Source of the DNA: JAENVU01 sp963756815
GTDB lineage: Bacteria; Actinomycetota; Acidimicrobiia; IMCC26256; JAENVU01
Length of the DNA: 64,000 bases
Direction: 5' to 3'
NCBI GenBank assembly: GCA_963756815.1
Contig: CAVWPR010000024.1
Coordinates: 62,001 to 126,000 of the forward strand
The notes beneath the pieces are model-generated. The model was given only the letters and a program-made list of their open reading frames with translations. It was not told the origin of the DNA and did no database searches. Below are positions 34,075-46,392 of this stretch, one piece after another (the first letter of the stretch is position 1; every line of letters begins with the position of its first letter). A program made the translations under genes and the position numbers.

Positions 34075-35566
34075 TCAGCGCGTGCGGGGGAAGCCGAGGT
34101 CCGGGCCGCGCGTCGCGGGATCGCCCCATCGGGTCGTGACGACCTTGGTGCGGGTGTTGAAGTGGACACCGTCGGGACCGTGCACGTGGGTGTCGCCGAA
34201 CAGGCTCTGCTTCCATCCCCCGAACGAGTAGTACGCCATGGGTACCGGGATCGGCACGTTGACGCCCACCATCCCCGCGTCGACCTCGAGCTGGAACCGG
34301 CGGGCCGCACTCCCGTCGCGCGTGAAGATCGCCGCGCCGTTCGCGTAGGGGTTCGCCGAGATCAGCGCCGCCGCCTCGTCGTAGGTCTCCACCCGCACGA
34401 CGCAGAGCACCGGTCCGAAGATCTCGTCGGTGTACACCGACATCTCGGGCGTCACGTGGTCGAACAGGCACGGGCCGAGGAAGAAGCCGGGGCGCGTCGC
34501 GAGGTCGCGCCCGTCGACGACGAGCGTCGCGCCCTCTCTCACGCCGGCGTCCACGTACCCGCGCACCTTGTCGCGGTGCACCTCCGTCACGAGCGGACCC
34601 ATCTCCGCCCCGTCGGAGTCGCCGGCGCCCACCGTGACCGCGCGCGAGCGGGTCGCGATCGCGTCGACGAGCGCGTCGCCGGTGCGTCCGACCGCGACCA
34701 CCACCGAGATCGCCATGCACCGCTCACCTGCCGAGCCGTAGCCCGCGCTCACCGCCGCGTCGGCCGCGGCGTCGAGATCGGCGTCGGGCAGGACGACCAT
34801 GTGGTTCTTCGCGCCGCCGAGCGCCTGCACGCGCTTGCCGTGCGCGGCGGCGGTCTCGTAGACGTACCGAGCGATCGGGGTCGAGCCGACGAAGCTCACC
34901 GCGCGCACGTCCGGGTGGGTGAGCACGCCGTCGACCGCCTCCTTGTCGCCGTGCAGCACGGTGAACACGCCGGCTGGGAGGCCGGCCTCGGCCCACAGCT
35001 CGGCGATCCAGCTCGCCGCCGAGGGATCCCGCTCGCTCGGCTTGAGCACGAACGCGTTGCCGCACGCGATCGCCACCGGGAACATCCACATGGGGACCAT
35101 CGCCGGGAAGTTGAACGGCGTGATCCCGGCCACGACGCCGAGCGGCTGGCGCAGCGAGTGCACGTCGGTGCCGGTCGAGACCGACTCGGAGTACCCGCCC
35201 TTCAGCAGGTGCGGGATCCCGCACGCGAACTCGACCACCTCCTGGCCGCGCGCGATCTCCCCGAGCGCGTCGGACACGACCTTGCCGTGCTCCGAGCTGA
35301 TGATGCGGGCGAGCTCCGGCTTGCGCGCCTCGAGCAGCTCACGGAACGCGAAGAGGATCGCGACGCGGCGGCCGAGAGAGGTGCGAGCCCAGTCGCCGGC
35401 GGCGCGGGCTGCACCGGCCACGGCTGCGTCGACCTCGGCGGGCCCGGCGAGGGCGACCCGTCGTGCGGTCTCGCCGGTCGCCGGGTCGAACACGTCGCCG
35501 GTGCGGGCGGGCGCACCGTCCCACGGCTTCCCGTCGATCCAGTGCGGTGACGAGGTCGTCGGCCAT
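34075..35566 (-). CDS. mmsA: methylmalonate-semialdehyde dehydrogenase (acylating), frame break near 35545
   Basis: MmsA turns methylmalonate or malonate semialdehyde into propionyl- or acetyl-CoA. The main frame from FDPATGETARRVALAGPAEV has TPFNFPAMVPMWMFPVA, VGSTPIARYVYETAA and the catalytic Cys in GSAGERCMAISVVVAVG. The N-terminus PHWIDGKPWDGAPARTGDV lies in this frame but has no start; ATG 35566 (MADDLVT) is one frame over, so a break around 35543-35548 is inferred. Total about 497 residues. The ATG frame is continuous with potC upstream, so the junction is unresolved. Confidence 0.85.
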
Positions 35567-36451
35567 CGTCAGGCTGAACCCGAGGCGGCGTTGGCGGCGC
35601 GTGCCCATCCACGTGCCGACGGCGAGCACCGCGATGCTCCCGAAGAGGATCATCGACGCGAGCACGTTGATCTGCGGCGGTGTCGCCACGCGCGACTGCC
35701 CGAAGATCTGCACCGGGAAGGTGTTCGTGCTCGTCCCGGACACGAAGTACGTGATGATGAAGTCGTCGATCGACAGCGCGAACGACAGCAGGAACGCGGC
35801 GAGGATCCCGGGCAGGATCAGCGGCAACGTGACCTTGAAGAACGTGCGCGACGGCGTGGCGCCGAGGTCCATCGCCGCGTCCTCGAGCGTCCAGTCGAAG
35901 CCGCGGATGCGCGCCTTGACGGTCAACGCCACGTAGCTCACGCAGAACATGATGTGCGCGATCAGGATCGTGCCGAAGCCGAGCTGGAACTGGTGGTTGG
36001 CGGTGACGAGGTGGGGCTCGAGGAACAGCGTGAGCAGCGACGCCCCCAGCACGATCTCGGGCGCGGTGAGCGGCAGCACGACGAGGAAGTTCACGAGCCC
36101 GCCGCCGCGGAACCGGTAGCGCACGATCGCGATCGCCATGAACGTGCCGAGCACGGTGGCGACGAGCGACGCGAGCAAAGCGATCTTCAGGCTCAGCCAG
36201 AGCGCGTCGACGAGCGGCGCCTCGGCGAACGGGTGCATCCAGTTGTTCAGCGTGAAGTGCTGCCACACCGCGTTGAACTTGCCCTTCGGCGCGTTGAAGC
36301 TGAACGCCACGATCACGACGATCGGCAGGAACAGGTAGATCAGCGCCGCGATCGCGCTCGCGTTCACCAGCGACTTCCCGACGCGGCCGCCCGGCGACGT
36401 GACGGTGCCCTGCGGCTCGGCGCGCCGGCGGCGCGACAACGTGGCGGTCAC
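35567..36451 (-). CDS. potC: spermidine/putrescine ABC transporter permease PotC
   Basis: From GTG 36451 the protein has about six helices (ASAIAALIYLFLPIVVIVAF, then ALWLSLKIALLASLVATVLG). The permease EAA loop is MDLGATPSRTFFKVTLPLIL, and ALSIDDFIITYFVSG is typical of PotC. It overlaps the potB stop by 4 bp (GTGA). About 295 residues are read up to the mmsA ATG. No stop is seen in frame there and the frame stays open to 35339, so the true C-terminus is unknown. Confidence 0.85.
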
Positions 36452-37318
36452 ACCAGGTCCTCGGTGCCGAGCAACCGTCCGTAGACGATCACGATGATCA
36501 TGACGATGAGCATGAACACGAACGACAGCGCCGCCGCCGCCGGGTAGTTCGCCTGCACGAGGAACTGGTTCTGCACCACGTTGCCGATCATCTGGGTCTG
36601 GGTGCTGCCGAGGTAGTACGCGTTCACGAAGTCGCCGGCGGCGGGGATGAACACCAGGAGCGACCCGGCGAACACCCCCGGCAACGAGAGCGGGAAGATC
36701 ACCTTGCGGAACGCGCGCCAGGTGTTGGAGTACAGGTCGCGCGCCGCGTCGATCGAGGCGCGGGTCGATCTTCTCGAGCGCCACGTAGATCGGCAGCACC
36801 ATGAACGGCAGGAAGTTGTACGTGAGCCCGCCGACCACGGCCGCCGGCGTGCGGAGGAGCGTGCCCCCGGAGCTCAGCAGCCCGACGTCGCGGAGCAGCG
36901 TGACGAGCGTGCCCTGGTCGCCGAGGATCGTCTTCCACGCAAGCGTGCGGATCAGGAAGTTGGTGAAGAACGGCACCACGACGAGCCCGAGCAGCAGGTT
37001 CCTCCAACGACCGCCGCGGAACGCGATGAAGTACGCCAGCGGGTAGGCGATGACGAGGGCGAGCAACGTCGCGGCCACCGCGTAGACGAACGAGTGGAGG
37101 AACTGCTCGCCGAAGCTGCTGAACGCGGTGTCGAAGTTGTCCCAGTGCCAGTTGAACACCGGCTCCGCGAACCGGCTGGGCGACGACGACAGCGACATCC
37201 GCCCGAGCGTGTAGAGCGGGATGAAGAAGAACCAGATCAGCCAGAGCAGCCCGGGCGCGAGCAGCAGCCAGGCCGCGACGGGCGCGTGCTTGCGCCCCTG
37301 GTCGTCACGCTCCGCCAC
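36448..37318 (-). CDS. potB: spermidine/putrescine ABC transporter permease PotB (frame break near 36754)
   Basis: GTG 37318 starts a polytopic permease (VAAWLLLAPGLLWLIWFFFI, FFTNFLIRTLAWKTILGDQG). After ALEKIDPRL the family sequence moves one frame over to IDAARDLYSNTWRAFRKV, then IFPLSLPGVFAGSLLVFIPA and ending LLGTEDLV. The shift falls at GATC 36751-36754 and fits one extra base. Total about 290 residues, as in other PotB proteins. Confidence 0.85.
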
Positions 37319-37321
37319 GGA

Positions 37322-38503
37322 TCAGCCGGTGCCGGTGATCTCGGAGAAGCGCTTGTCGAACTTCACTTCCTCCGCCTCGCTCAGCGGCCCGAAGATCGAG
37401 AGCCCGGCCAGGAACTCGTCGGTCGGGTTCACGAGCGGGTTGTCGACGAGCTTCGCCGCGTCACCGCCCATCGCGGTCAGCGCGTCGGCCGTCCCCTCGA
37501 CCGGCGAGATGTACTGGATCTCGGCGGTGAGCACGGCGGCGTTCTTCGGGTCGTAGAAGAAGTTGATCCAGTCCGTGGCGAGCTTGGCGTTGTCGGTGGT
37601 CTTCGGGATCATGAAGTTGTCCGACCACAGCGTGCCGCCCGACTCCGGGACGATGAACTTGATGTTCGGGTTGTCCTTCGCCACCTGCGCGACGTCACCC
37701 GACCACGCGAAGCACGCGGCGAGGTTGCCGGCGGCGAGGTCGTTCACGTACTCGTTGCCGTTGGTGCCGTCGATCGAGCCGTCGGAGAACGCCTTGTTCA
37801 ACGCGTCGAAGGCGCCCTGCGCCTCGGCGTAGCTCGCCTTGGTGATGTCCTTGCCGTCGGCGAGCATGAAGAGGCCGACCGTGTCGCGCATCTCGGAGAG
37901 CACCGTCGTCGTCCCGCTGACCGCGAGGAAGTCGGCGAGGGTCTTGATCTCCTTCCCGCCCGTGCTCTTGGTGTTGTACGCGATGCCGGACACACCGCTC
38001 GCCCACGGTGCCGACGACGTCCGCTGCGGGTCGAACGGTGGGTGGGCGAGGGCGGCCCGCAGGTTCTTCTTGTTCGGGAACGACGCCGCCACCAACGGTT
38101 GGGTCCACTTCACCTGGTTGATGACGCGGTTCGCCATCCAGTCGGTGAGCACGAAGGCGTCGGTGCCGATGCTCTGGTTCCGGGACATGTTCGGCCGGAT
38201 CTTGGCGAAGTACTCGTTGTTGTCGTTGATGTCCTCGTGGTAGGTGAGCGCGATCCCGGTGTCCTTCGTGAAGTCGGTCTTCGACTGCTTCGCGATGTAC
38301 TCCGGCCAGTTCGAGATCGTGACGGCCTTGCTGCCGCCGCCCCCACCGCCGCCCTTCGACCCGCCGCTCGACCCGCAGGCCGCGAGCACCGCCGGCGCGA
38401 CCGCCGCGCCGGCCAACACGGTGCCGGCGCGCCCGAGGAACCGTCGTCGCGACATCGCCAGACGGTGCGCCTCGGCGCGGATGGCGTCCTCGTGCGTCCC
38501 CAT
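37322..38503 (-). CDS. potD: spermidine/putrescine-binding protein PotD (Tat-exported lipoprotein)
   Basis: The 393-residue protein begins with a twin-arginine signal (SRRRFLGRAG) ending in a lipobox (AVLAAC), so it is probably exported folded and lipidated. The mature part has VTISNWPEYIAKQSKTDFTK, ALTYHEDINDNNEYFAKI and the PotD-type TDWMANRVI. A Gly/Ser linker joins them. It delivers a polyamine to PotBC, 3 bp upstream of potB. Confidence 0.9.
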   Translation of the reverse strand: MGTHEDAIRAEAHRLAMSRRRFLGRAGTVLAGAAVAPAVLAACGSSGGSKGGGGGGGSKAVTISNWPEYIAKQSKTDFTKDTGIALTYHEDINDNNEYFAKIRPNMSRNQSIGTDAFVLTDWMANRVINQVKWTQPLVAASFPNKKNLRAALAHPPFDPQRTSSAPWASGVSGIAYNTKSTGGKEIKTLADFLAVSGTTTVLSEMRDTVGLFMLADGKDITKASYAEAQGAFDALNKAFSDGSIDGTNGNEYVNDLAAGNLAACFAWSGDVAQVAKDNPNIKFIVPESGGTLWSDNFMIPKTTDNAKLATDWINFFYDPKNAAVLTAEIQYISPVEGTADALTAMGGDAAKLVDNPLVNPTDEFLAGLSIFGPLSEAEEVKFDKRFSEITGTG

Positions 38504-38513
38504 ACGGTCTCCT

Positions 38514-39632
38514 TCAGCTCAACGCGTCGGCATCCGCCGGCGCGATTCGTTCACTCCGGCGGAGCAGGCGTCCCCCGTCGGCATCCCAGACCACCCTGAC
38601 CGCGTCGCCCGGTCGCAGCAACGGGAGCTCCTCGTCGGGTCCCACGTGCGCGACGAGCGTGCTCCCGTCCTGGGCCGCGAGCTCGAAGCGCACCAACGGA
38701 CCCTGGAAGACCAGGTCGATCACCTTGACCTCGAACCCGGCCTCGCCGCCGACGTGCAGGTGCATGCGCTCCGGGCGGATCATGAACGTCGCCGGATCAC
38801 CAGCGGCGAGACCGTCCGACGCGTTGGCGTCGACCGTGGTGCCGTCGCCGAGGGTCGCCGACGCCCGTCCGCCGCCGACGGACTCGACCGTCGCCGGCAG
38901 GAGGTTCGCCATGCCGATGAAGCCGGCGACGAACTCCGACGCGGGCTGGTGATAGATGTCCTCCGGGGAGCCGATCTGCTCGACGCGGCCCTCGTTCATC
39001 ACCGCGATCCGGTCGCTCATCGTGAGCGCCTCCTCCTGATCGTGGGTCACGAACACGAACGTGATGCCGACCTCGCGCTGGATGCGCTTCAGCTCGAGCT
39101 GCATCGCCTGGCGGAGCTTGAGGTCGAGCGCGCCGAGCGGCTCGTCGAGCAGCAGCGCGCTCGGGAAGTTCACGAGGGCGCGCGCCAACGCGACGCGCTG
39201 CTGCTGGCCACCGGAGAGCTGCGCCGGCTTGCGGTTGCCGAAGTCGGCGAGGCGCACGACCTCGAGCAGCTCGGCGACCCGCTTCGTGATCTCGGGCTTG
39301 GCCACCTTCTTGGCCTGCAGGCCGAAGGCCACGTTCGCCGCGACCGAGAGGTGCGGGAACAGCGCGTACTGCTGGAAGACCGTGTTGACGTTGCGCTTGT
39401 ACGGCGGGACCCGCGACACGTCCTCGCCCTCGAGCCGGATCTGACCCTCCGAGGGCTGCTCGAAGCCGGCGATCATCCGCAGCGTCGTCGTCTTGCCACA
39501 GCCCGACGGCCCGAGCATCGAGAAGAACTCGCCGCGCCGGATCGCGAAGTCGGCGTCGTCGACCGCGACGAAGGACCCGAAGCGCTTCGTGACGTGCTCG
39601 ATGCCGATGACCGTGTCCCCGGTCACGTCCAC
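38514..39632 (-). CDS. potA: spermidine/putrescine ABC transporter ATP-binding protein PotA
   Basis: The 372-residue ATPase has Walker A GPSGCGKTTTLRMIAG, the Q-loop VFQQYALFPHLSV, the signature LSGGQQQRVALARAL and Walker B ALLLDEPLGALD. The H-loop FVTHDQEEALTMSD and a C-terminal TOBE-type regulatory domain (MIRPERMHLHVG) follow. It heads the potADBC order on the minus strand and diverges from the aminobutyraldehyde dehydrogenase gene. Confidence 0.93.
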   Translation of the reverse strand: MDVTGDTVIGIEHVTKRFGSFVAVDDADFAIRRGEFFSMLGPSGCGKTTTLRMIAGFEQPSEGQIRLEGEDVSRVPPYKRNVNTVFQQYALFPHLSVAANVAFGLQAKKVAKPEITKRVAELLEVVRLADFGNRKPAQLSGGQQQRVALARALVNFPSALLLDEPLGALDLKLRQAMQLELKRIQREVGITFVFVTHDQEEALTMSDRIAVMNEGRVEQIGSPEDIYHQPASEFVAGFIGMANLLPATVESVGGGRASATLGDGTTVDANASDGLAAGDPATFMIRPERMHLHVGGEAGFEVKVIDLVFQGPLVRFELAAQDGSTLVAHVGPDEELPLLRPGDAVRVVWDADGGRLLRRSERIAPADADALS

Positions 39633-39937
39633 CCGCTCTCGGCGACTGCGTCACCGAGCCGCTCGGGCCCCGGCTCGGGCGCGAGTGCAGACCGTCGGTC
39701 GCTGTTCCCTCCCATCACGCGACGCTCGGCCTCCTCGCACGCTGCCCGGGGTGTGGTGGCGGGAGTCTCACGGATTCCTCCCCGTCCCGCAAGCTTTCTG
39801 GAGCCTTTCGGAGCGGATATCGTCACCGGACACGCCATCTTCGACGGAATCCCTTGCGCGAACCGCCGAAACAGCGCAACATCGTGGCGCGCCGGCGAGG
39901 TGTCGACCCGCCGTGGAGCGCCCGACCAGGAGTGACG
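39633..39937. promoter_or_regulatory. divergent promoter region, pot operon / aminobutyraldehyde dehydrogenase
   Basis: This 305-bp gap holds no credible gene. It contains GGAATCCCTTGC at 39846-39857, repeated exactly before the Lrp-family gene at 47072-47083. On the plus strand TTGCGC (39854-39859), a 17-bp gap and CAACAT (39877-39882) could be a promoter. AGGAG lies just before the ATG at 39938. The remainder shows nothing I can name. Confidence 0.45.
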
Positions 39938-41359
39938 ATGCCGAACCAGAACTTCATCGACGGTGCCTGGGTCCCCGCCCGGTCCGGCCGGACCGACGAG
40001 GTGCTGAACCCCGCGACCGGCGCCGTGCTCGCCGAGGTCCCGGCCTCGGACGCCGCCGACGTCGACGCGGCGGTCGCCGCGGCCAAGGAGGCGTTCGCCG
40101 GCTGGCGTGCGCAGACGCCCCGCGCGCGCAGCGAGGCGCTGTACGCGGTGGCGGCCGCGATCGAGTCCGACATGGACACGATCAAGCGACTCGAGATGGA
40201 GAACTGCGGCAAGCCGGCCGGGATGATCGAGTTCGAGATGGACCTCACCCTCGACAACTGGCGGTTCTTCGCCGGCGGGGCCCGCAACCTCGACGCGCGC
40301 GCCGCGGGTGAGTACCTCGAGGAGCACACGTCGTACCTGCGCCGCGACCCGCTGGGCGTGGTCGGCTCGATCGCGCCGTGGAACTACCCGATCAACATGG
40401 CGACCTGGAAGCTCGGACCTGCGCTCGCCGCCGGGAACACCGTGGTGCTGAAGCCGTCGGAGCTCACGCCGATGACCGCGCTGCGGCTCGCGGAGATCAC
40501 CGCCGACATCCTGCCGAAGGGCGTGCTCAACGTCGTGACCGGTCAGGGCGAGACCGCGGGCGATGCCCTCGTGCGCCACCCCGACGTCGCGATGGTGTCA
40601 CTCACGGGCAGCGTCGCGACCGGCAAGCTGATCGCGAAGACCGCGGCCGAGACCCTCAAGCGCGTGCACCTCGAGCTCGGCGGCAAGGCGCCGGTGATCA
40701 TCTTCGACGACGCCGACGTCGCGGCCGCGGTCGAGATCCTGACCGACATGTCGTATTACAACTCCGGCCAGGACTGCACCGCCCCGTGCCGGCTGATGGC
40801 CGGACCCGCGGTGTTCGACGACCTCGTGTCGGGCCTCACCGAGAGCGTGGGCAACATCGCCACCGGCGACCCGTTCGACGAGGGCACGGCGATGGGCCCG
40901 GTGATCTCGGCCGACCAGCTCGACCGCGTGAGCGGCATGGTCAGCCGCGCCGTCGAGGCCGGCGCCGAGGTCACCGTCGGCGGATCGCGGCTCGACCGGC
41001 CCGGCTTCTTCTACGCACCGTCGGTGGTGGTGAACCCCGCCCAGGACGCGGAGATCGTCCAGCGCGAGGTGTTCGGACCGGTGGTGTCGATCCAGCGGTT
41101 CACCGACGAGGAGCAGGCCCTCGCGTGGGCGAACGACGTCGACTACGGCCTCTCCGCGAGCGTGTGGACCTCCGACGTCGGGCGGGCGATGCGCATGACC
41201 GCGGCGCTCGACTTCGGGTGCGTGTGGGTGAACGACCACATCCCGATCGTGTCCGAGATGCCGCACGGCGGCTTCAAGCAGTCGGGCTACGGCAAGGACA
41301 TGTCGATCTACGCGATCGAGGCCTACACCGAGCTCAAGCACGTGATGATCAAGCACTGA
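39938..41359 (+). CDS. gamma-aminobutyraldehyde dehydrogenase (ALDH family)
   Basis: The 473-residue aldehyde dehydrogenase has GSIAPWNYPINMATWKLGPA, NAD-binding SLTGSVATGKLIAKTAA, the catalytic Glu in LELGGKAPVI and the catalytic Cys in SGQDCTAPCR. The C-terminal GGFKQSGYGKDMSIYAIEAY, then TELKHVMIKH, is typical of the E. coli YdcW (PatD) group, which oxidises 4-aminobutanal from putrescine to GABA. The divergent potABCD genes support a putrescine pathway. Confidence 0.87.
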   Translation: MPNQNFIDGAWVPARSGRTDEVLNPATGAVLAEVPASDAADVDAAVAAAKEAFAGWRAQTPRARSEALYAVAAAIESDMDTIKRLEMENCGKPAGMIEFEMDLTLDNWRFFAGGARNLDARAAGEYLEEHTSYLRRDPLGVVGSIAPWNYPINMATWKLGPALAAGNTVVLKPSELTPMTALRLAEITADILPKGVLNVVTGQGETAGDALVRHPDVAMVSLTGSVATGKLIAKTAAETLKRVHLELGGKAPVIIFDDADVAAAVEILTDMSYYNSGQDCTAPCRLMAGPAVFDDLVSGLTESVGNIATGDPFDEGTAMGPVISADQLDRVSGMVSRAVEAGAEVTVGGSRLDRPGFFYAPSVVVNPAQDAEIVQREVFGPVVSIQRFTDEEQALAWANDVDYGLSASVWTSDVGRAMRMTAALDFGCVWVNDHIPIVSEMPHGGFKQSGYGKDMSIYAIEAYTELKHVMIKH

Positions 41360-41398
41360 CGTGCACCGCGACGATCGAGCACCAAGGGCGAGGACACC

Positions 41399-42757
<1,359 letters not shown>

Positions 42758-42764
42758 GGACCGG

Positions 42765-43824
42765 TCACGGGTCGCCGTGCACGTCGGGCACGTGGTCCCC
42801 CGCGTACAGCTCACGGAGCAGGCGGGCCCGCCGACCGACGGACAGGACGTCGGTCGAGTCGGTCACCTGGTCGATCGAACCGACGAGGGGCAGACCGGCG
42901 AGGAACGGATCGTCGATCGCGTCCCGGCACGCCGCGACGAACCGGTCGGCCATGAGGACGCGGTAACCGCGATCGTGGAAGCCGCGTGTCGTCGGGTCGA
43001 CCGCCTCGGAGACACCGACCTCGTTGTGGCGGCGGGCCACCAACTCGTACGCGGCGACGAGTGCCTGTTCACGCCTCGTCGCGTCGGGCGCGTCGAGCAC
43101 CGCCGTGGCCGCGGACATGAGGGCCTCGGCACCCGGCAGTCGAGCGGCGGCGGTCCCGAACCACTTGGGGTACGGCCAGTACTCCCGTGCGAACAGGAAC
43201 CAGAGGCGGACGAGCTCGTGCACCTGGCGCGCGCCGAGCAACCGCGCGCCGAGCTCGTCACCGACCTCCGCGGTCCGCCCCACGAACGCCTCGTGCTGGG
43301 CGACGCGCCGCCACTGGCACGCGACGACCCATCGCCAGACCGCCTCGGGGAAGTACGCGAGCTGCGCCCGCAGCGTGCCGAGGATCCCGTCGTCGTCGTG
43401 GTACACGGCACCGCGGGTCACGCCGAGCAGCAGCTGCTGCGGCGCGAGCAACCAGTCGAGTCGGGCTCATCCCGCGCGTCGCGTCATGGCCGAGATGGCG
43501 GTCGAGCCATCCGCCGAGGGTGTCGACCTCGATCCGGTGCGACGGCTCGACCTCGTCCCATCCGTAGCGGACCGGCCACCCGCGGAACTCCTCGGGCAAC
43601 GCCGTGTGGACGGCGGCGCGCGCGGGCTCGATGTCGCCGACGGCGACGAAGACCCGTAGGCGCGGCCCCCAGCCGTGATCGGTGGACCGCGGGGTGTCGA
43701 GACCGAGGACCTCCGATCCCCACCCGAGGAGACCGGCGGCGTGCGGCCACGGCCCCAGCGCGGGGCCGACCACCTCGTCGTAGAAGGCACGGTTCAGCTC
43801 GATCCCCGGTACGAACTCCGCCAC
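42765..43824 (-). CDS. DUF4037-domain protein (frame break near 43461)
   Basis: GTG 43824 begins VAEFVPGIELNRAFYDEVVG, then LGWGSEVLGLDTPRSTDHGW, a nucleotidyltransferase-like pattern with a GS...D-x-D arrangement. After the break the sequence continues LDWLLAPQQLLLGVTRGAVY and EYWPYPKWFGTAAARLPGAE. The total is about 350 residues. DUF4037 proteins are thought to be nucleotidyltransferase-fold enzymes of unknown substrate. It converges on the aminotransferase gene. Confidence 0.72.
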
Positions 43825-43881
43825 GCGCGGATTCTCGCCGACCGCCGGCGCCCGCGCGAGGCCCACCTAGCATCCCGGGCC

Positions 43882-45193
43882 GTGGAGGAACCGACGGCAC
43901 GCAACGACGACTGGGTCGCGCGCGACGCCGCAGTCGTCTGGCACGGGTTCACCCAGATGGACGCCTACGCCGACAACGCGCCGATCGTCGTGGACCACAC
44001 GGACGGGCGGTACGTCGTCGACACCGACGGCCACCGCTACCTCGACGCCATCTCCTCCCTCTGGGTGACGACGCTCGGCCACCACGTGCCCGAGCTCGAC
44101 GACGCGATCATCGGTCAGCTCCGGAGGGGCGCCCACACGACGATGCTCGGCAACGGCAACACGGTCGTGGTCGAGCTCTCCGAGGCGCTCGCCCGGGTCG
44201 TGCCGGTCGACGATCCCCACTTCCTCTACGCCTCCGACGGCGCCAGCGCGGTGGAGCAGGCACTCAAGATCGCGTTCCAGTACTGGGTCAACCGCCAGGT
44301 CGTGGGCCGGACCACGTTCCTCGCGTTCGGCGGGGCGTACCACGGCGACACCATCGGCGCGCTCTCCCTCGGCGGCGGCGGCTTCGGCACCAGCATCTTC
44401 GACCCGCTGCGCTTCCCCGTCGTCCGGGCACCCGAGTTCGGCGCGCCGGACTGCTTCGCCGAGGCCGATCCGGCTCGTGGAGCAGCACGCCTTCGAGCTC
44501 GCGGCCGTGATCGTCGAGCCGCTCGTGCAGGGTGCCGCCGGGATGCAGCTCTGCGCACCAGAGGATCTCGCCGTGCTGGCGGACGCGTGCCGCGCCCACG
44601 ACGTCCTCCTCATCTGCGACGAGATCGCGACGGGCTTCGGTCGCACCGGCACGCTCTTCGCGTGCGAGCGGGCGGGGATCCGCCCCGACCTCCTCTGTCT
44701 CGGCAAGGGCATGACCGCCGGCTACCTGCCGATGTCGGCGACGGCAGCGTCCGGCGAGGTCTTCGCGGCGTTCCTCGGGCCGGACCTGTCGGAGAAGACC
44801 CTGTACCACGGTCACTCGTACAGCGGGAACGCGCTCGGGGCCGCGGTCGCGCTCCGCCACCTCGAGCTGCTCGACGCGTGGGACGTCCTCGCCAACGTGC
44901 AGGACCGGTCGGACGAGCTGGCCGACCTGCTCGACGACCGCATCGCACCCCTCCCGCAGGTCCGCGAGACGCGCCTGCGCGGTCTGATGGGCGGTGTCGA
45001 CCTGGCGCCACCGCGCGCCGACCTGCGCTGGGGCCGGAAGGCCAGCGCCGGCGCAGTGCGGCGCGGGGTGCTGCTGCGGCCGATCGGCGACACGGTGATC
45101 CTGATGCCACCGCTGACCATCACCTCGGAGGAGCTGCACACGACCGTGCGCGCGCTCCACGACTCGATCACCGAGCTGGACGTCGACGGATGA
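43882..45193 (+). CDS. bioA: adenosylmethionine-8-amino-7-oxononanoate aminotransferase (frame break near 44469)
   Basis: BioA makes 7,8-diaminopelargonate for biotin. GTG 43882 leads to VWHGFTQMDAYADNAPIVVD and YLDAISSLWVTTLGHHVPEL, then YHGDTIGALSLGG. After FAEAD the frame changes at GATC 44467-44470 to RLVEQHAFELAAVIVEPLVQ, followed by DEIATGFGRTGTLFACE and the PLP lysine in LGKGMTAGYLPMSA. The total is about 437 residues. bioF follows 67 bp downstream. Confidence 0.9.
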
Positions 45194-45260
45194 CCTCACT
45201 TCGTCGCGCTCGTCGTCGTGATCACGACCATTTCGGTGCCACAGCGCGGGTCGCGGAGCC

Positions 45261-46392
45261 GTGACGCCGGCGGCGGACTGGGACGACTGGGCGGCGGCCG
45301 AGACCACGAGCGTGCGCGCCGCCGGGCAGTGGCGGGCGCCGCGCGATCTCGATGCCGCCGGGCGCGCCGGGACGCTCGCGCCCGACGGCCGACCGGTGGT
45401 GGAGTTCGCGTCGAACGACTACCTCGGGCTCACCCAGCATCCGAAGGTCGTGGCCGCCGCGCACGACGCGCTCGACCGCTGGGGTGCCGGGTCCGGCGCG
45501 GCGCGGCTCATCGTCGGGAGCCGCCCGGTGCACACCGAGCTCGAGCACGCGCTGGCCGAGTGGAAGCAGGCGGAGTCGGCGGTGCTGTTCCCCACGGGCT
45601 TCGCGACGAATCTCGGCGTGCTCACCACGTTCGCCGGCCCCGACGTGCTCGTGTGCTCCGACGAGCTGAACCACGCGTCGATCATCGACGGCACCCGCCT
45701 GGCGCGCGCCGAGGTCGCGGTGTACCCCCACCGCGACCTCGACGCCCTCGCCGGACTGCTCGATCGCGCGGCGGGTCGGCGGGTGCTGGTCGTCACCGAC
45801 ACGGTCTTCTCCATGGACGGCGACGTCGCCGACGTCGACACGACCATCAACCTCTGCCACGACCGTGGCGCGCTGCTCGTCATGGACGAGGCCCACGCCG
45901 TGCTCGGCCCCGACCCGGCGATCGAGCCGGACGCGCCGGTGCTGCGAGTGGGGACGCTGTCGAAGACGCTGGGCTCGCTCGGCGGGTTCGTCGCCGGTCC
46001 ACGGTGGCTCACCGACCTCGTCGTCAACCGGGCCCGCCCGTACATCTTCACGACCGCGTCGACCCCGGCCGACGCGGCGGCTGCGCTGGCTGCCGTCGAG
46101 ATCGTTCGCAGCCAGGAGGGTGACGACCTGCGGGCGCGACTGCGCGGCAACGTCGACCAGCTGCGCGCAGGGCACCCGTCGCCGATCGTGCCGGTGCCGT
46201 GCGGCGACGAGCAGCGAGCGCTCGACCTCGCGGCGGCGCTGCTGGAGCGGGGCCTGCTCGTGCCCGGCGATCCGGCCGCCCACGGTGCCGCGGGGCACCG
46301 CACGACTGCGCGTCGCGCTGTCGGCCGCCCACACCCTCGACCACGTCCGCGCGCTGCGCGCCGCGCTCGACGAGCTCGCGCCGGATCGATGA
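45261..46392 (+). CDS. bioF: 8-amino-7-oxononanoate synthase (frame break near 46268)
   Basis: BioF joins pimeloyl-thioester and alanine. GTG 45261 starts a protein with FASNDYLGLTQHPKVVAAAH, GAGSGAARLIVGSRPVHTEL, DEAHAVLGP and the PLP lysine in VGTLSKTLGSLGGFVAG. After GLLVP the family ending AIRPPTVPRGTARLRVALSA is in another frame, ending DELAPDR at 46392; the break is beside GATC 46269-46272. The total is about 376 residues. Its TGA overlaps the bioD ATG (ATGA). Confidence 0.9.
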
